This document shows, piece after piece, positions 33,343-43,208 of a DNA stretch of 64,000 bases. The position numbers were made by a program, and so were the translations under genes. Origin of the DNA: Leucosporidium creatinivorum (Eukaryota; Basidiomycota; Microbotryomycetes; Leucosporidiales; Leucosporidiaceae); the NCBI GenBank assembly GCA_001600635.1, contig BCKL01000010.1, forward strand, positions 212,747 through 276,746, read 5' to 3'. Below the pieces are notes generated by a model. That model was not told the DNA's origin. It worked only from the letters and a program-made list of their open reading frames with translations, and searched no databases. Every line of letters starts with the position of its first letter. The stretch's first letter is position 1.

Positions 33343-34683
33343 GCTGTAGTAGGGAAGTGAGGTGCAGAAGGAGAAGAAGCAAAAGAAGCGAACGACCGAC
33401 TTTCAGCCTCTCATCCCTGTCCCGCTCGTCCGTCCCCGCCATGCATCGGAGCAGACGCCGACAATAGCTGTAGGTCGTCCGACAGTGTATATCTTACAGA
33501 CAAACGCGCTCAGCCCTTCTCGAAAAGCATACGCCCTGCTTCAGATTCGAGCCGAACCGAACGCCGAGCATCGACAGTCGGGGCCTCTGTTCGTGGAAGC
33601 AGACCTCGCTGGCGTTTGCGCTAAGCGGCTACTGCTTCTCGTTCATATGCCATACTCTTACCGGGCGTATGAAGTCAGCATGGCAAGAGGCAACTCGACG
33701 GCCGGAGAGTCTGCTCGCATCTGCCGTTTCGGGTTGCAGTTTGAGACAAGTCGGCTCGGCGCTGGAGCGTTCGGTAAGAGGCAGCTCAAGCAGAGACGAT
33801 CTCGGTGCAGGAGTAGGGAGATACGCTGCCCAGAGCTCAGTAGACGGGGACCAAGCTCGAGAGTCGCTAATGAGACTCCGAGAGATGAAGGTGCTGGGCG
33901 ACGACCGAGTGGCAAGGGAAGAGCGGGAAGGGAAGCCTCCTCACTCGCTGTCACGGAGCACGGGAGTGAGTCCAGGGAGAGCCTCACTGAGCGAGTAGAG
34001 TAGGCTCGCTTCGTACTCATCTGCCTGCCCGCCGATCCCACAGGCCAAGCTGCTCGGTTCAGAACGTGCTCGCCGAGAAAGGAGCGCCGAAGGGTTGAAG
34101 CGAGCGTTTGAAGTGGTTGCTGTGGTACAGAAAAGAAGAGGTTCCATTGCTTCTGCTCTCTGACAGCGTCATCGAGAATTACAAGCTGTATTGAGAGCCT
34201 CCCCTTCCAGGATCCGAGAGAGAGAGACGGAGATTCGGGAGTGAGGTGGCTTCGCACTGGCAGCTGGAGGTGGTCGGGAAGGCAGCATAAGCCGATGGTA
34301 GATAGTAGAAGGATCCTACCGAGCTACATGTAGGCCACTCGCCAGCAGAGACGAGAGCGAGCCGTCCGGGCGTCGATTTGAACAACAGAGGATGCGAGCG
34401 CTGAGCCGCTTGGCTTCCTGCCTCGTTCGATCCTCGCTCGCTCGGTTTCTGCTCGACTACAGCCGGTCAGGAGATAGCTCAGCTCGCCCGCTCGGCGTAC
34501 AGCACTCGCTGCACCTCGCCCTCTAGCTCCCTACAGCTCTTGCCAAGTCAGTGAGGCGACCCGCGCGGTGGAGCTGCTAGCGCTGCAAGCTGACCCTTTG
34601 TTACTGCTTTACAGCCAGTCGATGCAAGCGTAGAGGGGAGCAGAGAGTACACCAGACTATCTCCCTCACTCAGCTCCCGTCGA
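33343..34683. other. Large divergent intergenic region without a recognisable gene
   Basis: 1,341 bp between the starts of the thaumatin-like gene (-) and the large membrane-protein gene (+). The longest plus-strand open frame inside (33362-34003) is Arg/Ser-rich with no domain and no splice-supported extension, and I reject it. The region includes the word CTACAG near 34530, which could be an acceptor of a 5' UTR intron for the downstream gene. No tRNA, snRNA or repeat seen. It is one of the two longest gene-free stretches in the window. Confidence 0.45.
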
Positions 34684-37600
34684 ATGGCCCACAAGGCTGC
34701 CAGCTCGTCGCCCAGGCCACTCGCCCCTTCCGCGCCAGCGCCCCCTCCCCTCGTCGTCGCTCCTCCTTCGCCTACAGGCTCGGCTTCAGCCTCGGGGTTG
34801 CTCGCGCTCGCTCCTACATCGTCAAGCAGCATCCTCATCTACCTTGCCGCCCTCGTCTCGGCCGGCATCCTCATCCGTACCCTCCACCCCAGGTTTCGCT
34901 ACCGCCTCGCCAATTCGTCCAACAAAACAGCCAAACGCCGCGATACCGTCATCAAAAAGATTATCGCACAGCAGGAGGCTACACCCACAGATCGCGCCGT
35001 CAAGCCATCCCCCAGCGGACCTTCCGCCGTCCGAAGCAGGTCGGGCACCCTGACCGCAGGACGCGAACGAATCCTCAGCTCGGCCTGCGTCGCTACAACT
35101 TCGGCCGCCATTGCCAGTGGACTGAGCAAGATTACTACCGTCGCTACGGGAGCCATCGCTTCGACCTCGAGTGCTAAACTCGACTCGCCCATCGCAATTG
35201 GCACCCCCGCCGCGAAGCTAGGTTCGGCGGGACCTCAGCGCGACGGGAAGGGCGCACCGACCTCGAACGGAAGTGGGAGCGAGGATGCATTCTCAACAGG
35301 TGTAGGGCGGCTACTGTTGGTGGAGCAAGGTGGAAAGAAGGGCAAAGGGAAGAAGGGCAAAGGGGTCGCCTCGTCGTCGTCGCACACCTCGTCGCTCGCA
35401 GCCACACCATCGGCCTCGCCGGCTCGTCGACCATCTACGAGAAGCTCTAGTGTAGAGCCAGAGTCGGTACCGACGTTTGAAGTCAGCACTCAAACGGCTT
35501 TCGACCCTCCGCGGATCGAGCGCACGACAACAACCGGCTCTACCCCCACACCTACCGCCTTACATCCCCAGTTCGACGTTCCTCTTCCCGAATCCGACTC
35601 GGACTCACATCCTCCGCCGTCGACGCCCCCAAAACCACCGCCCATCGCCGCGATCGACGCGACAGTTCAGACCTCTCCCCGTCTTGCTGCGCGCCCACCC
35701 ATTCCTCCACCATCGCTTCCTCGTCCATTCGACCTACATGCGTCGTTCCAGTCCACTCCTCCCGTCCGACCGACCTCACAACCTCCCACCTCCTACCCAG
35801 TCCCTTCGCCGCCTCCTTCGCCCTCCCCCTCTCGGCGGCTCAGCGCTCTCCCTCCGACCATCTCTCCACGGATATCCAACCGTCCCACGCCATCTCCGAC
35901 CGATCTTCTCTCCTCCTCCACGACCAACTCTCCCTCGCCCAGCCCCGCTACTTCTCGCTCGCGCAAGCAGGCGAGGAAAGCCTCGGCGGCGGCGGCGAGT
36001 GGAGTCGGAGCACAGCAGACGATCGTGGTGGGCATGCCTCGGCCACCACGGTCCAGAGACACGACGGATGAGCTGGAGATGGATGGAGAAGAGACAGGAG
36101 AGAGCCCCAAGCTGCTTAGGGTCGACACCTCGTCCTCTCGACTGTCGCAGAGCTCCGACAAGTCGTCGGTCGGGCTTCATTCGGCGGAGAAGGGCAAGGG
36201 AAAGGAGAAGGAGCAGGGAGTGGACTCGAGAGCGATCAACGGGACGGCGATGGGCAGCGGCAAAGGTCGTCACGGGATCCCAGCGCCGATTCCGATACCT
36301 CCAGCGCCGCCAGCACCGACACGAACCTCCTCCGACCAACGTCGCCTCTCCACCTCCACTACCGGCACGGGCTCTGGCGCCTCTGCAGGCTCAAGCTTCA
36401 CTTCGCCTTACCTCTCGCATCAAATCCTCATGACGATGACGCCGCCCGACGCTGGTCGCAGGGCGTCGGTCACCTCGGCGAAAGGCTCGTCGACGAAGAA
36501 TGAGGAGGCGTACTGGCGAGGAGACGAGGGAGCGAGAGAGAAGTGGGAGCCAGGAATGATGGGGCTCGCTATCGAGTTGAACGAGGAGGAAAGGAGATCT
36601 CGGGAGGATGGGAGCGTCGATGGTCGACGAGCGGGCAGTGCGGGGAACGGGACGGCGCGCTCATGGTCCTCGACGGGGGGTAGCTCGTCGCCCAACATCC
36701 AGTCGCTTTCGGATGGCTACTTTCCGCCAGGTGCTCATACGGCGATGACCAGCCCCGACTCGTCGCCTCATCCACCGAGTCGACAACTCCTTCCCCTCTC
36801 GAGCACCTCGAATCAACGGCCATGGTCGCCTCAACTCATGGCTCAGCAGTACACCATGATCCCCTACCCCGTCTCCGGCAAAGGCGACCCCTCGACTCCT
36901 CAGCAACCTGCTCCTCTTCCTCACACCCACTCCTCGGGCGGCGGTCAGAACTCGCATCCCCGCCCTTCTTCTCGTCAGACGTCCCTCTCCGTCCCTCCGA
37001 ATACGGCTCAGCAGCAGCAAGCGGCTCATCTCCAACAGCAGCAGGCGTATGCCTTCTACGCTCACGCTCAAGCTCAGTATCAGCATGTCATCGCGCTTCA
37101 GCTACAGGCCCAACAGCATCATCAGCGGCAGGTCGCTCAACAGCAACATCAACAGCAGCAGCAGCAGCAACAGCAGCGCCAACGCCACGATTCGGAGCAC
37201 AGCACCCACTCGAACGGGCCGAAACCTCCCCCTACCCCGAATGGCCTCGTCTACCCCATCTCCGGCACTCACATTGCTCCTCCTCCAACGCCTCAGTCCC
37301 TCGCCCAAGCTCAAGCTCAAGCGCAGGGGTGGAGCACCCTCCCCGGCTCCCCAGCTTTCCCTCCTCCCTCGGGCTCCAACGGGCAATACGGCATCGGCTC
37401 CTCCGTCTCCCCCACCTCTGCGACCTTCCCTTCCTCCGCTTCGTCCTCCTCTTACTCGCACATCCATCAGCTCCCTCAAGTCCAACAAGCCAACTCGAAC
37501 GCCTACTACCTCGGCTCTCCCACCGCCACTTACCTCAACAACTACTCCATGTCGCCTCAGATGCCTCTACTCGGACAGCGACAACCGTCTTCGAGTAAAC

Positions 37601-39265
37601 GAGGCAGCGGAGGCGGTCGGAACCAAGGAGGAGGAGGCGACGGCGAGAAGCTCAAGAGCCCTCGACCGGGAGCAGATCGCCAGAGGTCAGCTTCGGCAGC
37701 GGCGATCACGACGATGTCGTCCTCTTCGCTTGGGTCAGGGTCGAATGGACCGCCACCTTCGGATATGGCGGGGTGGAAGTCGAAGGCGAGGGTCGCAGAA
37801 ATGGATGCCGATCGCTCGGCGAAGGAGTTGGAGATTGCGAGGTGGAGGCTGGCTGTGTTGGAAGAGGAGCAGAGGACGATCGAGTTGGAGGTGAGTCATT
37901 CACACTGGCTGCATGAGTCGCTCATCCCTGACCTTGCTTCACTCGCCCAGAACCAAGAAGCCCTTCGAGCACTCGCTACTCGAGCCATGCGCGCCGAGGC
38001 GAGGATCAAGCTGCTGGAGGAGGCGAGGGCCCACGACTCTTCATCGGCTTCGGGATCGGGTAGTCCAGCAACTCGGCCGTCCAGTATCGCTGGGAGTAGC
38101 GAAATGCCCGCCGAGATGCTCCCGCCGCCCATCTCCTTCGACGAGAACGACTCTTCGGCTCGCGATTCCCCGCCGGGAGTCAAGGTATGTTCGATTTAGG
38201 TCTCCTACGTAGAGAGATAGCTGACATCCTTCCCCGCAGGTCCACCCTCTCGCCTGGCTCGACCTCGACACCGTCTCCTTCAACGTTCGCCCTCCCTCCA
38301 ACGTTCGTCCCGCCTTCAACTCGACCCCTTCCGGTCGTCGCAAGGGCGGTCGTACATCCAACGAGTTCAAGAACAGTCGACGCAACAACACTCGTCGACG
38401 CTCGAGCAACGGCGGCAACGGCTTGTTTGGCACTCCCACCGCCCCTCCACTCGAGGACGAGGAAGAGGAGGAGGTGCTCATCCTCCTCGACTCGCCGCTG
38501 AGGAGGAAGTCCATCCCCCAAAACCCCGTCTCCCGCTGTTCCTCCTTCCTCGGCGACGACTTTTCGTTCGACCAGTCCCACGAGACGTCGTCCAACCTCG
38601 ACGAGGATGAGATGTCGAATCTCGACTTTGACGAGGCGGAGTCGCGTAGCGCGAGGGGAGAGCCGACGGGGACGTCCGAGTACATTGGCTTCCTGCCGAC
38701 GTTCCTCAAGCCGGGCAACTCGAGTCGACCGCCCTCGGTCGCTGGCAGCGCGTCGCCTCATCTCGGCCCGCTGTCGGTCTTGGAGGATCAGGATGGGGAG
38801 GAGGCGGCAGCTGGAGAAGAGGAAGAGGAAGGGAGCGAGATGATTGATGCGGTCGAGTGCGGCGGCGACTCAGACGCAGGTCTTCAGATTCGCGTCAACG
38901 GCTTCTCGCCCACCATCGACCCCGACGTTTCCCTTCCCTCGTTCACTCTCGACACTGCCACTCCAGATCTCAGCGAGGAGGAACGATCCAACATCCTCCC
39001 CACCCTTCATCGGCCGCCTTCGCCTGCTCCCTCCCCTCCACCAATGTCGGTCGCCTCGAGCGACTACAGCTCGGCCACGCTCTCAGTCAACGGATCAGAG
39101 GAGAGGACACCAAGAGTCGCACCACCACCATCGCCGCCGGTAGGAGGAGGAGAGGAGGAGCAGGAGAGGCCGAGTGTGGCTGCAGTGCTGGAGAAAGGAG
39201 CGGAGGAGGCTGCCGAGGAGCTGGCGCCGGAGAAGACCAAGGACGTTGAGAAGGACACTTGCTAG
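34684..39265 (+). CDS. Large disordered protein with one N-terminal membrane helix and a short coiled coil
   Basis: I do not recognise the family. Exons 34684-37890, 37951-38184 and 38240-39265 give 1,488 aa in phase. A Pro/Ala-rich start is followed at about residues 55-66 by a hydrophobic segment (ILIYLAALVSAGILI) and a basic stretch (FRYRLANSSNKTAKRR), which reads as a signal anchor with the bulk in the cytosol. Residues 150-750 are Ser/Pro/Thr-rich. A glutamine-rich part (around 780-835) follows, then a coiled coil spanning the first intron (AELEIARWRL-like heptads and NQEALRALATRAMRAEARIK). The conserved-looking end has VHPLAWLDLDTVSFNVRPPS, an arginine-rich patch, FLGDDFSFDQ and EYIGFLPTFLKPG, then acidic tracts. 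Perhaps a membrane-contact or trafficking scaffold; that is only a guess. Confidence 0.7.
37009..37192 (+). repeat. Glutamine-codon (CAG/CAA) rich tract in coding sequence
   Basis: Two clusters of CAG and CAA codons, the first near 37009-37050 and the densest at about 37138-37192, encode Gln runs broken by His and Arg. Mixed CAG/CAA usage would stabilise the tract against slippage. It lies within the large disordered membrane protein. Confidence 0.8.
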
Positions 39266-39877
39266 TCAAAACCCCCTTTGCACTGATATCTCGTCCCATT
39301 TGCACATACCACTCGGGTCGCTGCAGCCCTGTCTGGTGACATTGCGAACAGCTCTGAAGAGCTCGGCGAAGCGTTGACAGGCTCTCGCTCGCAAGGAGTG
39401 AGCGTCGAAGACGTACCATGCGGGAGACTGTACCGAACTATTGTTGACGAGGGCTCTGAGCGTTGTCGTATCACCAACCAGCGCTCCAGAGCAAGCAAGT
39501 CGGGCGCCGAAACACGGGCCGAAGCTTTGAACTCGCCGCTGCTGCGAGCGTAGGCCACGAGACCAAGCTGGAAGTGGGGCAGACGGGTCAGAGTGCGAGA
39601 TTGAGTGGAACCGCGTACTCCCTTAGACGACAGAACCCTGCTTGTGAGCTTGCGGTTGACCCATTCTTCGCCGAAGCCGAGGGGCTTGAAGCTGCAGATG
39701 GGGAAGAGCTACAGAGCAGGCAGAGTTTCCAGTTTCGAACTGTGCTAGACCGAGGTCAGAAAAGTGGCGCGAGGTGCAGCTTTGTAATTCCGAGCTCAGC
39801 TTCATCAGCCCGCCCGAAATCTCAAAATGCGTCTCTCTTCCTCCTTCTTCAACCTCGCCTCGCCTCGTTCCTTCAGC
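39266..39877. other. Intergenic region upstream of SQT1/AAMP
   Basis: 612 bp with the 3' end of the large membrane-protein gene and the SQT1 promoter. The last 90 bp or so (from about 39788) belong to the arm duplicated in inverted form at 41560-41887. An in-frame ATG at 39827 lies in this arm, but it is out of frame in the inverted copy, which argues for 39878 as the conserved start. No other gene seen. Confidence 0.5.
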
Positions 39878-41492
39878 ATGTCGACTCAGCGCCCGGAAGA
39901 TGTCGTCGAGGAGATTGATCAGCCTACCGAGGAGCAGTACCTCGACCCGAACGATATCGAGGTGGAGTACGTGAACGAACTCGAGGAGGACGAGCCTATG
40001 GACGATGAAGGAGAGCAGGGCGAGGGCGATGACGAGTTCGTACAAAATGGAGACGGCGCCGAGAACCTGCTGGACAACGGATTCGACGACTCCTTCGCTC
40101 AGTTCGTCGGGCACGAGGCTGCCGTCTTTGCCGTCGCCCTGCATCCCGTCGACGCCCTCGTAGCGGTTTCGGGAGGAGAGGACGATCTGGCCCACCTTTG
40201 GCGTACCGATAACGGCGAGACGATCATCAAGCTCGACGGCCACACCGACAGCGTGACGAGCGTTGGATTCTCCTTCGACGGCGAGATGGTCGCGACCGGT
40301 GGCATGGATGGACGGGTCAGGATTTGGCGCAAGGTCAAGGGAACCGAGGGATTCCTTTCCTGGGAGTTCCTCACCAGCTTGGAGGGGCCCGACGAGGTCA
40401 ACGTGAGTGCTGCCCTGCCTCGCCGAAACGTTTCGACCGAGGATGCTGACTCCTCGCTCTCCAACGAACCACAGTGGATCGACTGGCACCCGAAGGGTAA
40501 CGTCCTCCTCGCTGGAGGAGCTGACGGAACTGTCTGGGTCTGGAACCGTGAGTGTCTTCGGCGCCGACCCGTTCGCCGAACCTTCCGCTGACTCTGAATC
40601 CGCTTCCTCGCCCTCGTCCCGACATCAATAGTCCCCTCCGGCAACCCTCTTCACGTCCTCACCGGTCACATCGCTCCTGTCACTTGCGGTCGCTGGACTC
40701 CGGACGGTGCGTCCCCTTGCTCTCATCGCCGAAGTACTCGAAGCTGACTTTGAGATGATGCAAACAGGCAAGAAGATCGTCACCTGCTCGGAAGACTCCT
40801 GCCTCATCCTCTGGGACCCGCGGACGGGCGAGCCGATCCACAAGCTTGTCAACGCCGACGCTCGTTTCGCTCTCGACGGCGGCATCAACTCGCTTGCCAT
40901 CAACAACGCCGGAACTGTCGCCATCTGCGGAGGAGCGCAAGGAGGACTCCGTGCAGTCAACCTGGGGCAGGGCACCGTATTGGCGCAGATGGCCGGTCAC
41001 GAGGATGGCTCGAGTATTGAGGCGGTCGCTTTCTCCGAGGTGCCCATTGCGGGAGCGGCAAGCGTTACCGTGCTGGTGTCGTGCGGAACCGATGGAAGGG
41101 TGTGCACGTGGGAGGCCAACACGTTCAAGCTGCGAGCAACTGGAACCCACGAGGTGAGCTTCTCTCTCGGAGCGCTCTCCACCGTTCACCCGCTGACCTT
41201 TCTCCGCCTCCCGCTTCCTCAGGACGCCGTCACTTCCCTCGCCTTCTCCCCCGGCACCACCACCTTCGTCACCGGCTCAGCCGACAAGACCCTCAAGATC
41301 TGGGACTACCGTCGCGGCTCCTGCGAGAAAACGCTGCTCGGTCACCGCGATGTCATCCACTCGTGCGCCGTGTCCAAGGACGGAACCCTCCTCATCAGTG
41401 GTGGAGAGGATGGTGTTGTCAAGGTCTTCAAGCCGAATGAGGAGCGGCCGGACCCCCTCGGCGAAGATGGGGATGCCGAGATGACCGCCTGA
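39878..41492 (+). CDS. SQT1: WD40-repeat protein, SQT1/AAMP family (ribosomal protein L10/uL16 chaperone)
   Basis: Sqt1 in yeast is a dedicated chaperone that holds newly made uL16 (Rpl10) until it joins the 60S ribosomal subunit. Exons 39878-40402, 40475-40547, 40632-40706, 40768-41153 and 41223-41492 give 442 aa in phase. An acidic N-terminus (MSTQRPEDVVEEIDQP, ELEEDEPMDDEGEQGEGDDE), typical of the family, precedes an eight-bladed-type WD40 array: GHEAAVFAVALHP..LAHLW, GHTDSVTSVGFSF..VRIW, WIDWHPKGNVLLAGGADGTV, GHIAPVTCGRWTPDG, CLILWDP, GGINSLAINNAGT, VSCGTDGRVCTWE, DAVTSLAFSPG..LKIWDYR and GHRDVIHSCAVSKDG..VKVF. The N-terminal 77 codons are duplicated in inverted orientation 68 bp after the stop. 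Confidence 0.88.
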
Positions 41493-41559
41493 GTGTTGTT
41501 GCGCGAGGTTAGTGTGCTGCTGTAATACCGGGATCAGTTTTAGACACACACCCCTACGT

Positions 41560-41887
41560 GCCTGACGAATTGTGCGAAGGAGTCGTCGAATCCGTTGTCC
41601 AGCAGGTTCTCGGCGCCGTCTCCATTTTGTACGAACTCGTCATCGCCCTCGCCCTGCTCTCCTTCATCGTCCATAGGCTCGTCCTCCTCGAGTTCGTTCA
41701 CGTACTCCACCTCGATATCGTTCGGGTCGAGGTACTGCTCCTCAGTAGGCTGATCAATCTCCTCGACGACATCTTCCGGGCGCTGAGTCGACATGCTGAA
41801 GAAACGAGACGAGACGAGGTTGAAGAAAGGAGGAAGAGAGACGCATTTTGAGATTTCGGCGGCTGATGAGCAAGCTCGGCCAGTAAT
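41560..41887 (-). pseudogene. Inverted partial copy of the SQT1 5' end (truncated 84-codon frame)
   Basis: The minus strand reproduces 39788-40112 in reverse orientation. The coding part from MSTQRPEDVVEEI to NGFDDSFAQFV is identical at protein level, and by eye only a handful of bases differ in about 235. After FAQFV the match ends and the frame runs RHVGVCV to a stop at 41542-41540, so only the acidic N-terminus and no WD40 blade is encoded (41794-41540). Homology also covers the 5' untranslated part (AAATCTCAAAATGCG, TTCAGCATG), though with an extra base and a more diverged outer edge. With the parent it forms an inverted repeat with arms of about 325 bp and a spacer of about 1.45 kb. It has no visible intron, because the copied part lies in exon 1. 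Confidence 0.9.
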
Positions 41888-42278
41888 GCGCCTATCGAAA
41901 GAACTGGGCAAGGGGAAAGCCGAGGTTCGGCGATGCTTTGACGCCTCATCGCGTTTCGAGAAGTGGCCCAAAGTGCCTGCAAGGCTAACAGGGAGACATA
42001 ATTTCAGTTCTGCTTGCTTTTCGCCGTCTCGAGCTCCCTACAGAGCCCCTTGGACGTGGTTTCCCCTTCGCCGAGCAGCAAACGCCGAGCGTTCAACTCG
42101 GGCGGGTCAAGGGCCGACCTCAAGATTATGTGATAGCGTACCACTCTTCTACTGAAGCATTGTAAACTCTTCTGCAACCCGAATTCTTCCTTCTCGACTT
42201 TCCATAAGTTACCGACTCACCGCCGGCACCGCTTCTTTGCTTTCGCTTCGCTCGTCTCGCACTTCGCACGACTCTGAG
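41888..42278. other. Intergenic region upstream of the CBS-domain gene
   Basis: 391 bp between the inverted SQT1 copy and the CBS gene. I see no gene or RNA. AT-richer segments occur near 42120-42200. It would have to act as promoter for the CBS gene and possibly for the truncated SQT1 copy. Confidence 0.4.
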
Positions 42279-43024
42279 ATGGCATCATACCGTGGAGCAG
42301 TCGTCGAGGATTTGCAGGTAAGTCTACTCAAACTGCTAAGCTGCCCTTCTCCCCGCCCTGCTGACCCCACAACTCGCGCCCAACTACCCAGCTCTCTCCC
42401 GCGCTGGTCCTGCCGAGCTCGACGAGCGTGAGCACCGCTCTGCAAATGTCTTTTGAGCGCGAGTTCTCCATCCTCCCCATCTCGGATCCAGCGACTCGGA
42501 CCCTGGTGGGATGGCTGTCAGCAGACAAGCTCAAGCAGCAGGTCGAGGAGGGCAAGGTGGACGACGATCAGCTCACCCTGGACGAGCTCAAGCACCGAGG
42601 ATCAAACAGCGTCAGCGTGTTCGCCAAGAGCGCAAAGTACCAAGGTATGTGAGAGCTGCTGTAGAGAGCTAGAGGGCACCGCGCTGACGCATTTGTTCGT
42701 GCTCGACTATCCTCCTTCTTCGCCATCCGACCGCTCTCAACACACTTCGCTACCCTTCTACTCTCTCACTACATCAGTCATCACCCCCGACACCCCGCTC
42801 GAGGACCTTGAAGCCTTCTTCACAACGTCCAAGAGCTCCTTCGCTCTCGTTACCGATGCCAACCGCAAGTTTGTGCTCGGTGTAGTCACTCCCGAGGACC
42901 TTCAAAAGTGATTCCATGAGCTCGCCGAATCTGCGGGCTGCCTCGTCTACTCATGCGGTTGCTAACTCGATTCTCGGCGTTCGCTCTCTCCTCCAGGTTC
43001 GTCTCGCGCCGTGGAGGCTTTTAA
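42279..43024 (+). CDS. Small CBS-domain protein
   Basis: Exons 42279-42317, 42392-42644, 42778-42907 and 42997-43024 give 149 aa in phase. The protein is essentially one CBS (cystathionine beta-synthase) pair: ALVLPSSTSVSTALQMSFER with SILPISDPATRTLVGWLSAD for the first, and ITPDTPLEDLEAFFTTSKSS with FALVTDANRKFVLGVVTPED for the second. CBS pairs usually bind adenine nucleotides and act as energy sensors or dimer modules. No catalytic domain is attached, so it probably binds a partner. The last intron uses a weak donor (GTGATT); if it is not spliced, the protein ends three codons after VVTPED, at QK. The alternative end FVSRRGGF resembles the DLQKF..RRG ending expected after the second motif, so I prefer splicing. 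Confidence 0.75.
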
Positions 43025-43208
43025 AGGGTCTCTCGCTCCGTCTCCCAGGTCTTTAACAGCCTATGTACAAGTCATCCCCCTCGCAATGGAATCTGTGCTA
43101 TACCCTTCGCTCGGCGTTGCTCGTCGGCGAGGAGTCTCTCTGCTCGCTGCTCGCTGCTTGGCGCCGCTGGACGTGCATGATGCAGTATCAAGATGGAACA
43201 CTACCCAG

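Noticed and set aside
33362-34003. Plus-strand open frame of 213 codons in a large intergenic region
   Set aside because: Arg/Ser-rich, no domain, no supporting splice structure and no paralogue in the window.
35477-36433. Plus-strand open frame of 318 codons, Pro/Arg-rich
   Set aside because: Out-of-frame shadow of the large disordered protein.
39623-40489. Minus-strand open frame of 288 codons over SQT1
   Set aside because: Antisense to exons 1-2 of SQT1; its composition mirrors the acidic N-terminus. The inverted copy downstream makes such antisense frames look repeated, but they are not independent genes.
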